DNA of 64,000 nt. Source: Elmis aenea (Eukaryota; Arthropoda; Insecta; Coleoptera; Elmidae). Positions 17,523 to 31,200 of this stretch are shown piece after piece. The position numbers and the translations under genes are program-made. The DNA lies in assembly GCA_947652605.1 (NCBI GenBank), contig OX393578.1, positions 52,335,415 through 52,399,414 of the forward strand, given 5' to 3'. Position 1 is the stretch's first letter. Each line of letters starts with the position of its first letter. The notes beneath the pieces were generated by a model. It did no database searches. It saw nothing but the letters and a program-made list of their open reading frames with translations, and was not told the origin of the DNA.

Positions 17523-18395
17523 TACAGGGTGTCCCACAAGGTATGCTTTCGCTAATTTTTGCATAAATCGAATGTTTAGGACCTAAATAAAACGTTTCTG
17601 GCAACAACAAAAAAATGTTTTAATGTGTCCCTTCATATACAGGGTGTTCCAGTTTTCGTGGACAGCATGGAGATCTCGTAAACGGTACGAGATAGAAAGT
17701 TGGTTAAATGGGTCAAAATGATCTATAATTTAAAAGCAACTGTTTTATGGAAAAAAAAACCTAAAAAAATTAACAGTTTTTGCCCTATTGATAAAAAACA
17801 AAACACACCAGGTTTTTGATTTTTGCTTATAACTTGCTTCATTGAAATCACACTCAAAATATTTTAAGACATTATTGGGGCCACGTTTTTGTGTAGGTTT
17901 GAAATATATCAACAAATTGTACCTATCTTCATTTGTTTTTGTTTTTTTTTAACATCATCTTTCTTATTGTAAATACGGCTGATGTTAAAATAACATAAAC
18001 AAATGAAGATAGGTAAAATTTATCGACACATTTCAGACCTACGCAAATAGTGCTTCAAAAACGTCAAAAAAATACTTCGAATGTGATTTCAAATAAGCAA
18101 GTTATAAGCAAAAATCAAAAACCTGAAGTGTTTTGTTTTTATCAATATCGCAAAAACGATGAATTGTTTTCAAGATTTTTTTTCATAGCACAGTTGCTCT
18201 TTAATTATAGATCATTTTGACCCATTTAACCAACTTAGTATCTCTTACCGTTTGGAGATCCCCATGATATTCACTTTAACTGGGACACCCTGTATATAAA
18301 GGGACACATAAACAATTTTTTTAAGCTAAAGACGTTTAATTTAGGTCCTAAACAATCGATTTACGCAAAAATTAGCGAAGGTGGGACAACCTGTA
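17523..18395. mobile_element. CAGGGTGTCCCACAAGG element, split by a nested copy
   Basis: The ends TACAGGGTGTCCCACA and TGGGACAACCTGTA are inverse. The inner arms TTTAGGACCTAAATAAAACG and AATTTAGGTCCTAAAC pair. Element 17638-18294 lies between the arms. Confidence 0.8.
17638..18294. mobile_element. nested CAGGGTGTTCCAGTT element
   Basis: Ends TACAGGGTGTTCCAGTTTTC and AACTGGGACACCCTGTA. The inner arms GGTTAAATGGGTCAAAATGA and TCATTTTGACCCATTTAACC are perfect inverses. It is closely related to 14419-16273. Confidence 0.85.
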
Positions 18396-20499
18396 TTTAG
18401 TTGTGCCAAAATGCTGCAAGCTAATTTTTTCACAAACTCGTTACTTAAAACGTTTAAAACACAATACACAGACAAAATTGAAGTAGTTATAAAAGCAATC
18501 TCAAGGAATCTTTGTTTTTCGTGTTTATTTACTAGAGGAAGACAAAATTATGTACCAAAATATTTACTCAACAACTTCAAAATCATGTAAAAGTTAATAT
18601 CGACGAGTACAATCAAATTAGTGTGATTTTAGCTTATTTTACTACACAATTACTCAGTAAGTATGGAAGTTATTAGTGTGAAAAGCAGCAACACCAGTAT
18701 AAAAACATGAGATTTTATGATAACTATTTAAACAATAATTAAATTACGTAATCACAATATCTCTAGAAATTCCCTAGATTAACTCTATGATTATTATAAT
18801 GTCCAGATGATCACTAGGAATTGAGCTGTCATGCACAATGTATGTCCTTAATTTGACTATCTAAAACACAATTTCTTTTTATATATAAAGCTTCTAAGTG
18901 AACATAACAGTGCTTCTAAAAAAGTTTGGTAGTGAAGTGGCACCATCGTATAGAAAAGTTCCTACGGCTGTATAAATTGTACATATTTCTTACACTGTAC
19001 ATATTTGCGAGCTTTTAGCAATTGCGTTACGTTAAAGACCGAAATTAGCCCATCGGCTACGACGTAAATTTGCTGTCGTTTTTTATTCATCGTCGATCTA
19101 TAAAAAATTAAGTCACGTTCGTAATTTTGTTACCGAATTAAGTAACGATCCAAAAAAATTTAACGATTACAGATTGCAATAGTGACGACGAATATTTAAT
19201 TATTAATAGATAATAAACCGGCAAAACTGCGATAGTACATGTCTTATGCTACAAATTATACAGCCTTAAATCTGTACAATAACAATACATACATTCTCTC
19301 CCGCTCATTTTTGCACACTTGTGTTCATACAAATTTGTGCAAAGCACATATAAAATTATTGTGGTTAATTTTGTGTTTGAAATGAGATTGGAATACAATC
19401 ATTTTAAGCTGGCCTTTGAATTTACTAATTATCCCACTTAAACAAAAACTGCATTAGTAAAATAGAAAATAAATAAATAGTACCGCAAGCATTAAATCAT
19501 TCATGTTTCGATATAGGAACGACATCACTTTGAGTGTCACTTGCTTATATTACAAAGATTGCACGATATTTTACAGAAAAATTTTACGCAAAATAAATTT
19601 TAGTCGTATCAGAAACTGTGTCATTAAAATTTTTCCACAAGGTGTCAATTTTTTATACTACAATTCGATGACCAAGTCAACGGTCAGCTTTCTAATTAAA
19701 TACGCTACGTATTAGATCAGTTATAAATTACAAAAATACAAATAAATCTTTAAGTGCACTAAACGTTAGTTCTGTTAATTTTGTGCTAACGTACTACAAA
19801 CAACGATTTTTTAATGTCAAATAAATTTATTGTTCAATTAAAATAAGCTTACGTGCAGATAAATAAATTATTAATACATATGAAACTCACATTCAAAATA
19901 ATTTAAATAACGCAATAATTAATTTACGTGGAATTTACACTGTCGAGCACTTTATTTGAAGTGTTAGTCTACATAACGATACAGCCCAATACATCTTATT
20001 GTATTGTAGGGAAACGCTACTTGTACAGCTGCTTAAATTAATTACTTTTAACATTAACTAAAAAACAGTGCTATTTTATCTACATCTTAATGGTGCGTCA
20101 GATATATTGGCTAATTTTTGGTCAATTCATATATATATATATATATTATATATAATAGCAAAGAGAATTTCAAGACTTTATTACATCAATAATTACTAAA
20201 TCGTAATTACCATTATACACAATTATTACTTTAAAACCCAAGATCAGGCCATCAAACATAGAATTAAATCCCGGGTCCACTAAAATGCTTTTTAAAATAA
20301 GCACGAGGCATCATTTTACAAAACCAAAGTTATTTATTATACTGAAATTTATTTTTACAATATGTTGTAGCACCTACATTTCATTAAATGTATTACACGG
20401 TATTAAATAATTTTAGTCATGTAACTTATAAAAAAAAATGAAGTTACAATGCAAGCATCAAATAAATAGTATTACATAAAAATAAACAATTGTAACTAA

Positions 20500-20680
20500 A
20501 GCCTCGTTTACATTATCCAAGTTACTTGAATTCAAGTAACTTGAAAGCACTAATGTGAAACAATGTATTAATTGACTTGAATTATCTTTTCAAGTTTAAA
20601 GTCAACTAAAAACAGATTCACATTATTAAAGTCTTTTCAGGTAACTTGAATTCATCGACTTGAAAAATGGGAACGAGGCT
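20500..20680. mobile_element. 181-bp MITE with TAA duplication, PIF/Harbinger-like
   Basis: Inverted ends AGCCTCGTTTACATTA and AACGAGGCT, with TAA directly on both sides (20497-20499 and 20681-20683). The interior holds repeated AAGTTACTTGAATTCAAG words. A 3-bp TAA duplication is typical of PIF/Harbinger; the class is inferred from that alone. Confidence 0.6.
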
Positions 20681-22222
20681 TAACTTGGGTAAGCTTACCT
20701 TTAACAAAATGCTGTATAAAATTAAGTCGGCATGAACAGCCATGCGTTCTTAAAAATTAATAAACAAAGAAACACAAAGAAATTATAAATGTGCACTTAA
20801 CTAGTAACTTTAGACCAATATACACCCCACATACTAGAATAACATAATTTTATTAAAAAAATCCAGGGTGAAAATCGACTGTTAAAATACCAACGAAATC
20901 ACTTTTTTATACAAAAATTTCTACTGGTAATAGATAATAAAAAATATAAATTATTATGAAACGTATTAAAAATGTAATATTTTAAACATTAGTGATTAAA
21001 TGCAAAAAAATATTTTAAAAACAATTGTTTTGACGCTTTTAGAATAAACTTATAAGCAAAAATAATGGGTACAGTTGAACTTCGTTTTTAATATTAAACT
21101 GTAATATACAGTATTTAATCAGACATAAAATCTTCCTAAAAAATGGTTGATAAATCCAGGGCCGTTTTGTTATTGAAAGAAAACTGGTTTACATCGATTT
21201 TTTTAGAGAAAATAACATATGGCTATTTGGTTTTGTTTGTGAAATGTAAAATATACCTAACTGCATCGATAAGTTTCATTTTTAGGACGATTTGTTTTTA
21301 TAGTCGACGTACAATAACCGCTCGCCGCTGTCTTCAATTTGAGTACTTTAGTTTTCCCCATTTTCTTATTTGGATAAAGCATAAAGAAAAGGATGTTTTT
21401 TAATAATAGAAGAAGAAAAAACTATGAAAATTACAAGATCCGAATATAAATTTTAGATATGGCACATTATTTGTTGTAATAAGTATCCATTAAGTGATAA
21501 TTTTTTGCTTCAAACGAACATTGTAAGTTTTAAGTTACAGTTCAGACTTGCATTGCAACTTCGTAAAAAGTACTAGAATATTATACTAACAAATACAACA
21601 ACGAAAAATAACTTTGGCACTTATCTCCACATTAATCACAATAACTATAAAAGTAACAATTAATACAGTATAAATTGTGAAGATAATCAGTATATTACGC
21701 AACAGTAACAGTTGTGTTGTGATCCCCGCTAACAGTTAACGGGGCCGAATGGACCAAACACAGTCCAAACACAAACTCTAACCACATCGCTTAGCTATAT
21801 ACAGTTGACCAGTTATACTATAGCACATATGTAACATAGTCCTGCCGTTCACAGCTACAACACCATAGACTGGCAGTTAGTAACATTCACAATAATTTAA
21901 AAACACACTCGAATATGATGTAACACTTGCTTGATGAAAACTCAACTGTCTCATTTCCATCAGCTTTGAGCCTTACTTGGTACACACAAAATTACTTAAC
22001 TCAGAACAAACAGAAAACAACTTTATAAAGCAACAAAAAATTATTTTCACAAAATACACATTAACTTTTAAAACGATTACAGGTTATAATGCTACGTTAC
22101 ATTTAAAAAAAAAACAAAATAATTTTAGAGTGTTCTGAGCTGTCACCATGCAATTGTTCAGTTGCGCCAATGTACTCACCGGCACATGGTTACGATTGGG
22201 CTGGGGCATTTAGGCTGTGGTA

Positions 22223-25200
22223 TCACTTTTTATTTGGGGGACTGTTAGCTGTTACTTTCTTAGTATGATTCACTTCCAATTCTGCTAATCTCTTCCACAG
22301 TTCATCTCTTTCTTTCTCACGTTTTTTCTCTCTAAAGAATATTCAAAAAATATATATTAAAAGATTTGTCACCAACCTTATACAGGGTGTGTACAAATTG
22401 GCGGAAGCGCTACGCGTGGCGATGTTCTTCGTAAAGTTCTAAGTCGAAAATCTTGATCCAAAAATGTTGTACTATGCTTCCTATGGCCTCAGAAACCATT
22501 TAAAGAAAAAAAAAATTGGCAACATTGCATACATTGATTTGCGTTTGGACATTTTTTTATCAGCAATTTTTACTTAGGTATTTACAATTTTTGTTTGAAC
22601 TGAAAGCCTTCAGTTCGTAAACATAGCTGCAAACTTTTGGGTATCGTAAAACACAAACTAGAAATAATTACGAGAAAAACAGAGATGACAGCTAATGACA
22701 ATGTTGCCATAGGTATTATTTTCATTGAAATCAGTGATTTACATATTTTCAACACCAATTTTTGAAAGGAAGAACACAATATCTAGGAAAAAATACTATG
22801 TATTCGAAATTTATTTTTATTCCAAATTGCAGCTTTTTCATTTGCAAGCAGTGATGTGAGTGTGTCATATGACCGCGTCATGACAGTTTGTCATGACGGT
22901 CATGACGTCACGTCACAATGATTTATGACGTCACGTCACAATGATTTTAAATGACCGTGACCATTCTAAGCTCCAAAATTCAAAATGACAGTTTTTCTAA
23001 CATCCAAAAATGACAGTTTTAAGTTTACATGGTGGTTGTCACTTGATTTGTGTTAATCTTAATTGCAATATCGTTAATAAAAATGTAAATACCACTATAT
23101 AAAGTATTCTGAAAGTTGATAAACACAATGCGGAGAAAAATGAAGGTATTTTACTTTTTTGTACGTTATCCTGCAAGTTCGCAGCAAAAGGTAGCTACTT
23201 ATGGTTGCCAATTTTGTAGAAAGAGATACGGATTACATGCCACTAGAATGGCAGAACATTTAATTACAACATGCAAGAAATGCGCAGAGCATGTAAAATT
23301 AAAGTTGAAACGCAAATAAAAATTTTATTAAAAAATTTTTAGCTCTCAGCATAAGTAGTCCAAAATCACCTTCAACTCCCTCGACTTCTAGAGCCTTCTC
23401 TGAAGGAATACAATACCCAGATAGAGATACTGATACTAATAATTCTGCTTTTTATTTATAATTCCTATTACATAAACAGCGTCATTCAAAAAGTCTGCAA
23501 CAAATGGGAAAAATTTTTATAATCGATTTCTCAAAAAATTTTACTCTTGATAAAAATTGGTGCATGGTCTAAAACTAATTTTAAGATAAAAAAAGTTCGA
23601 TAAAATGTGATAGGACACTAGACTTTAGCGATTTTTGAAATATGAACAAGAGTAAAGTGCCCTTATTTTAAGAGATACAAAAAAAGTTTATAGGAAAAAC
23701 TTATTTAAAATCTTAAAATTAGACTAGATATGACGGTCAAATTCCAATTTTTATTTTTTTAAGAAATTTTAACATTCAAAAAGTCTGCAACAAATGGAAA
23801 AGTTTTTTATTATCGATTTCTCAGAAAATTTCATTCTTGATAAAAGTTGGTGCATAGTCTAAAACTAAATTTAAGATTTCAAAAATCGCTAAAATCTAGT
23901 GTCCCATGACTTTTTAATAATCTTTTTTTTTTATCTTAAAATTAGTTTTAGACCATGCACCAACTTTTATCAAGAATGAAATTTTCTGAGAAATCGATAA
24001 TAAAAAAACTTTTCCATTTGTTGCAGTCTTTTTGAATGTTAAAATTTCGTAAAAAACAAAAATTAGAATTTGACCGTCAAAATTCACATTTAGTCTAATT
24101 TTAAGATTCCAAATAAGTTTTTCTTATAAACTTTTTTTGTATCTCTTAAAATAAGGACACTTTACTCTTGTTAATATTTCAAAAATCGTTAAAATCTAGT
24201 GTCCTATGATTTTTTAATAATATTTTTTTATCTTAAAATTAGTTTTAGACCATACACCAACTTTTATCAGGAATAAAATTTTCTGGGAAATCGATAATAA
24301 AAATTTTTCCCATTTGTTGCAGTCTTTTTGAATGACGCTGTATATTAATTTTATACCATTGTTATAAAAATAACCATAAATGACGGTCATATGACCGGTC
24401 ATGACGGTCATGACGTCACAATCATAAATGACCGTCATTTCACATCACTGTTTGCAAGTATTAAACAATAATGCTTATTAAAGGACTAAATCTCAAAAGT
24501 TTGAGGACCTCTTGCAGACACAGCAAGCATGGTACAACATTTTCGTATTAAGATTTTCGACTTAGAATTTTACGAAGAACATCGCCACGTGTAGCGCTTC
24601 CGCCAATTTGTACACACCCTGTATATAATTTATCGCATACATATGCACAAAACAATTGTTTTATATGCGTTTAACCTCTTCTGGGATACTGACAAAAATG
24701 TGTACGTTTAGTTTTTTTATGTCAACCACGGTAAAAAAAAATAATGAAATTACTACAAGTACGTAGTCACTACGAAATTCGCTAACAAAAAAAAAAGAAA
24801 TATGGACAAACAAACAAGAAATGTCATATTACCGTCACAATAAATAGCATGGTGCTGAAATTGGTTGACCGTTTTTCTATACTAATAAATTTATTTTATT
24901 ATTAACCGAAGATCTACAATTTCAGTATAAAAAAGTTGAAAGATATGTACAATATATTTATAAACATAACCATGTAAATTTTAGAGATTATTTACAATAT
25001 TCATGCACAATGACAAGAGATTAGTAAACGTACACATCTGTGTGCGCTTATCAATTCTGGTAGTAAATTCTTTCTAAACCTAGCATATTGTTGAGTGTTA
25101 CATACTAATTATCTTCTTTATTGTATGTGCAACCAGTATTTAAATAAATGGAGGTTATTGGTACAAAGCGTTATTTTTGCCTAATTAGTTATAAATACAA

Positions 25201-28200
25201 TAAATGCAATGAACATGTGTGTCCTGAATGTATGAAGTCATTTCATTTATAACGTGCACCTTACCGCCCAATGGCCGGCCACATATGTATACATAATTTT
25301 TCGGTTTTTAAAATTTCTGTTGTTTCATCGTTTTGAATGGATTTTCAATAAAAATTACGTTTTTAAAGATTAATAGTTTTTTTGCGGCTTTTATGCATTT
25401 GTCCCTGAAGAGCTTAATGAAATACATGATTTATTACTAGATAGTCCTGGTGCATGTCAAATATGTTAACCCTTTCCTATGGTTTGCATAGTAAAGCGTA
25501 CTACTTTCAAATGTTTTTCCCGCTCTTTTCAAAATGTAATCGTAGACCACATGTTTTAACATTTCCTGCAACTACTTGACATTTCTGAATACAAGAAGCT
25601 TTTCTTTAGTACATGTAGTTGCTTGCGGCGCTTAGAATCTACACTTTTAATTTTTAATAAAGTGTTTTTGCCTGACCATTAACATGACTCCTTGAAGAAT
25701 TGTAAAATGAAGATGAAGATAAAAGTGAGAGTGGATTTTTGATTTCTGTTCTGATACTGACAAGGAAGCGGATTTAGAGGACAGTAATAGCAGTGATGAG
25801 AGGAGTGGAACGATCACTTAGACCAGTGTTTCTTAAAGTTTTTACTCTGAAGACTCCTTTCAAAATTAAATATTTACAAAGAACCCCAACTAATTGTTTT
25901 GTAGACAATATTTTTGTTTTCTTCTGGCCTGGCAAATAAATTTGGATGATATTTGAACATTATAAAAAGGCTCGGTGTCCCCTTCAGAAGGATTTCGGTA
26001 AGAGTTACGACTTCGGTTAAATTAGGGCAAAGTTGTATATTCAGATGCTTAATAATTCAATGCAAACAGAACTTATCTAGCTCTTTTAGTTTTTGAGATA
26101 TAGGGAAAAAAGTAAAAAAGTGGATTTTTGTTTTTTGCATGTAACTTTTTCATTTGATGTCGAATTTCTTTTCTGTAAAAACTTTTTCATGGCCACTTTT
26201 TGCACGGAATCAGAATCCTCAATTATATTTCCGTGCGACGTTTTGTTTTTTTAAAACCATCATCAGGTAAAATTTTTCTTATAGACGCTATATCTGATTT
26301 TAACGCCAATTTGTAAAGCATTTTTTTCTGAATTCGACAATGTATAACACTTTGGACTTTTTTGAAACAATTGTTGTTAAAAATGGCAAAAACATATATT
26401 TAATTTAAAACAAATCCTAATCGGCATGGTAAATAATTGTCTTTGTGCCTTTTTCCTTGGAAGCACGTAAGTAAACCGCATGAAATCACTATTAAAGGGA
26501 TTTAATTAAAAAAATAGGAATTAATAAATATGTTAGGAATGCATTAACACTGCTCACTTATTAGCAAATATTTTTAGAATATTTTCTTTGGTTAAGTAAC
26601 AGATTTCTCTAAAATGTGTATTTAATCCTTATTTGGCATACAATTATTTGTAACAAAATTTTTGTAATCAAATAATATAAGTGTTCATAGTTTACAAAAA
26701 ACATCCAGAAATCTGTTTACGCTTTGTGCTTATTAGACGTCATTAACTCGTTATTTTTTGTTACAAATAATTGTATGCCAAATAAGGATTAAATACACAT
26801 TTTAGAGACATTTATTACGTAACCAAAGAAAATATTCTAAAAATATTTGCTAATAATTGAACAATGTTAATGCATTCCTAACATATTTATTAATACCTAT
26901 TTTTTTAATTAAATCCCTTTAATAGTAATTTCATGCGGTTTACTTATGTGCTTCCAAGGAAAAAGGGACAGAGACAATTATTTACCATGCCGATTAGGAT
27001 TTGTTTTAAATAAAATATTTGTTTTTGCCATTTTTAACAACAATTGTTTCAAAAAAGTCCAAAGTGTTATACATTGTCGAATTCAGAAAAAAATGCTCTA
27101 CAAATTGGCGTTAAAATCAGATATAGCATCTATAAGAAAAATTTTACCTGATGATGGTTTTAGAAAAGTGAAACGTCGCATGGAAAATATAATTGGGGAT
27201 TCTGATTCCTTGCGAAGAGTGGCCATGAAAAAATTTTAACAGAAATTAAATTCGACATCAAATGAAAAAGTGACGGGCAAAAAACAAAAATCCACTTTTT
27301 TACTTTTTTCCCTATATCTCAAAAACTAAAAGAGCTAGATAAGTTCTGTTTGCATCGAATTATTAAGCACCTGAATATACAACTTTGCCCTAATTTAACC
27401 GAAGTCGTAACTTTTACCGTTTACGAGATCCTCATAGTGGCCCTCGAAAAACGAGAACCCTGTATAGTTCATCATACATGTAAATACTTAGAGGTCTTTC
27501 AAGATAAACTGAACCGCGAAATGCGCAAAGAGGCGGTTGAAATGTAGCCTTTTCTAAATACATTATATTACAACCCCGTAGTTAAAATAGACCCATGTTT
27601 TTAGGTTGCGCAGTAATAAACGTTTAAGACGAGTTTTGGTTTCTACGTCGCAGTTCAGTTTACCTTGAAAGACCTCAAAATATTGTTAATCAAATGATAC
27701 ACATCAGAATCAAAACATGGACTACGAAACAATATTTAACGACCTGCGACCGCGATTAACTAATTATAAAATCTTACTTTTGTCTTTCAGCTTTATAACT
27801 AGCCGTCAATTCGTCGAACAATTTTGAGTTCATCTCCATAAATGTTTTAAGCACGTTATATACTAGTGCTACGATTGTTTGGTTCCAGTGCTCTTTGGAG
27901 ATACGATATAACGCCGGGAACATAATGGGCATGATCACATGATTATTCTCTTCCATAAGGGACATGATGTACTCGTTATTCCAAAAATATAACGCACGTT
28001 CCGCAACCTATAAATAATAACACAATTAATAGTAATACATACATAATTAAAACTAACAAGACAATTTAATTCGGGCATGAGCAAGTGTACATACAGGCGA
28101 AGTTATAGTATAAAATGCGTCTATTACAGAGTATAATATCTAAACTGTGGTTATATCTAGGCCTACTATATTTTCGTAAAGTCAAACCGGGACACGATAA

Positions 28201-31200
28201 CCTTTTTTTTTGTTTATCATAAGAGATGGGTAAAATAAGGAGACAAAATGCGCCGCAGGCAATTTTTTTGAACTTTAAAAGTTCAAACGTGTTTTAATGC
28301 AAAGTTAGAGAGAGTACTTTACCATAATCCAAAATTACAGATTTATGGCAGAATCTTTTCTGATTTTTTTTTATCAGATTGTCCCCACCTACAAAATTAT
28401 TCGTAATAAAGGTAAAAACTTTCACTAATAATTTCTATTTAGGTACAGGAACTATAAACATAATATTAATATGAATTTAAAAAAGCAACTCTTTTCAGTA
28501 AACAATTTTAAAACACGTAAAAACATAAGCTTGTGCTTTAAATTTATTTTATTGTTGTTTGTTCAAATAGCTCAAAAGTTTATAAACAAAAAGCGTACAT
28601 TACTATGAATATCTTCAATGGCATGCGTGCAGCATACACATTAAACGCATATGTCCGCCCCAGAAGTGTGCAATTTGACAACCCTATATCACCCGCGCAG
28701 AGACATTTCACAACAAAATGACTGAAACACGTTTTTCTTAGCTCCTCGCGCTTTATGTTGCCCGTGCGGACAGATTCCACAAAAACACAGCTCGGAATAT
28801 TCTTTTCCAGAAACCGGGACAACCGCGAAACCGACCGGGACTGTCCCGGCCAAACCGGGACGTATGGTAGGCCTAGCTATACAGGGTGATTGAAATTCGA
28901 GTTTAAGCATGGGGATCTCGCTTATTATAATAGCTAGAGTATAGGTTTAAATTTGGCAAAGATGCCGAATTTGGTGCTCATTAATAATCCGAAGAGAAAT
29001 TGGAAGTATTTCAAACAGTATCCGAGAAAATTAGGAAAAACCGGAAAATACGATTTTTAAAAATCGTCTATAACTCCCTTGGAGTATGAAATATTTTAAA
29101 TGTGTTAAAACATTGCCCAAGCAACTTATTAAGCCGAATCGGATGGTGGTCACAAATTTTTTCTAGATCGATTCGTTTTTGTTTTATGACAACCAGCTTT
29201 GTTTTTTCTTATAGGCGCAATTTTTGCTATTTACATAATCTAATAGCATTTATTTTTCTGAATCAATTAATGTATCACACATGGTAATATACTTCTTTTT
29301 TCATTGTCAAATTTAAAAAAAAAAGGGTTTTAAACAACAACCACTATAAAACAAGTAGGCCGGTCATTGTAGTTTATGGTTTTTCCATCAACAAACTAAA
29401 TAATAACAGGTGGCGCAAAAGTAATGTCATAATTTGAATTGGCTGCCATTTTTGCAGATGGGGCCAAATGTCACTGTGCTTTGACATTTATGATGTAGAT
29501 ATATAGTGAATTAGTTGTCAACAAGCCATGGAGCGATACACACCTCAAGAACGTGGAATTATTGTTACTGCTTATTTGACAAATGCTCGAACAATTAAGC
29601 GTTTGGCTGAGCGCCTCGTGCAAACTGGGTCCACTACAGATGTTGCAAGAAGTGGCCGGTCTCGTAGTGCTCGTTCGAACGAGAACATCGCTGCTTTTTT
29701 GAAGACGCCGATGGCACCACCGTAACCGTAAATGGCAAGCGTTACAGGCAGATGCTAAACGAGTTTTTTTTTTGCCGCAAGTTGCTGCATTGGGTCTCGA
29801 TCATTGTTGGTTTCAACAGGACGGAGCAACCGCTCACACAGCTCGGGTAACTATGGAGATTTTGAGACACCAATTTCCAGGTCGAGTGATCTCCCGTTTT
29901 GGAGATTTGCACTGGCCGTCCAGATCGCCAGATCTAACAGCACCAGACTTCTTCCTTTGGGGCTTTTTAAAATCTCGCGTTTACCACAACAAACCACGAA
30001 CCTTGCAAGTCTTGAAAGCTAACATTGAAGAAGAAATCGCCAATTTGGTGCCAGATGTTTTACGAGCAACAATTCAAAATGCCGTAAAACGAGCGCAATT
30101 ATGCATCAACTCGGGAGGTGGCCATTTGAGCGATATAATTTTTTCCAAGTAATGTCATCAATTTTACACTTTCAAATAAACTTTTGATGAAAACAGAGCT
30201 CTTTTTTTTCATATATAACAAAATGGCAGCCAATTCAAATTATGACATTACTTTTGCGCCACCTTGTATTAATAAATTCGTAAAAATGAACTCCAATAAC
30301 GAAGAAAAACGCGATATGCAGCCAGTTTTTTATTCATTGAATAGGAATTCTATATTGTCAAGTCAACGATATGCAGAAACATATCCTGAAAGAAGACAAC
30401 CCTCGCACACATATTTTTGAACGTTGGACAGAAGTTTGGGTAAATATGGGGCTTTTGCCAAACTTTGAGAAAAATATGGCAGAAATGTTTTAGATGACAA
30501 TAAAAAAACATTTTTATGACAAACATATCCGGCAAAAACACTATTTTTCTACATTAAACAGAAACTTGAGTAAGTTTGTATAAAGTAGCGATAACACATA
30601 ACAAAACTTAAAAGAACGGTATAAAAAATTCGCAGCATATCGCATTCATTTTTACGAATTTATTAATGAGACAAGTAATAGACTTTCAAAACTTTTAGTT
30701 TGTTGATTGGTTGTCATGGAAACAACATAAACTACAACGGCCTACTTGATTTATAATGGTTTTTGTTTAAAATCCTTTTTTTTTAATTTGGCAGTGAATA
30801 AAGAGGTAAATTACCATGTGTGATATATCAATGGATTCAGAAAAATAAATGCTATTAGATTACGTAAATAACAAAATTTGCGCGCATAAGAAAAAACAAA
30901 GTAGGTTGTCATAAAACAAAAACGAATCGATCTAGGAAAAATTTGTGACCACCATCCGACTCGGCTTAAAAAATGCTTGGGCAATGTTTCAAACACATTT
31001 GAAATATTTCATACTCCAAACGAGTTATAGACGATTTTGTTAAATCGTACTTTCCGGTTTTTCCTAATTTTCTCGGATACCGTTTGAGATATTTCCAATT
31101 TCTCTTCAGATTATTATTGAGCACAAAATTTGGCAACTTTGCCAAATTTAAACCTATACTCTAGCTACTATAATAAACGAGTGTCCCATGCTTAAACTCG

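Larger units (their letters stand above)
16859..22222. other. 5.4 kb gene-free stretch between SLC25 and wdb 3' ends
   Basis: No open frame here has recognisable protein features. The stretch contains a nested fold-back pair (17523-18395), a Harbinger-like MITE (20500-20680) and a short (TA)n tract near 20133. Because wdb ends at 22223 on the minus strand and several AATAAA-type words occur on that strand, much of the right half may be wdb 3' UTR. That is inference. Confidence 0.5.
22849..24450. mobile_element. hAT element, middle layer, perfect 8-bp duplication
   Basis: The ends CAGTGATGTGA and TCACATCACTG are inverse, flanked on both sides by TTTGCAAG (22841-22848 and 24451-24458). Subterminal repeats of TCATGACGGTCATGACGTCA type occur at both ends, a common hAT arrangement. 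It encodes a BED-finger remnant. Confidence 0.9.
22381..24623. mobile_element. outer fold-back of a three-layer nest in wdb last intron
   Basis: The ends TACAGGGTGTGTACAAATTG and CAATTTGTACACACCCTGTA are perfect inverses. They are followed by arms with GGCGGAAGCGCTACGCGTGG and CCACGTGTAGCGCTTCCGCC. A hAT element (22849-24450) interrupts it. Confidence 0.9.

Noticed and set aside
26946..27239. 97-residue frame in the wdb last intron
   Set aside because: It lies in one arm of the fold-back at 26003-27465 and has no family resemblance.
29102..30996. Matching 61-residue frames on opposite strands (29102-29287, 30811-30996)
   Set aside because: They are the two arms of the fold-back element read in mirror image, not a gene pair.
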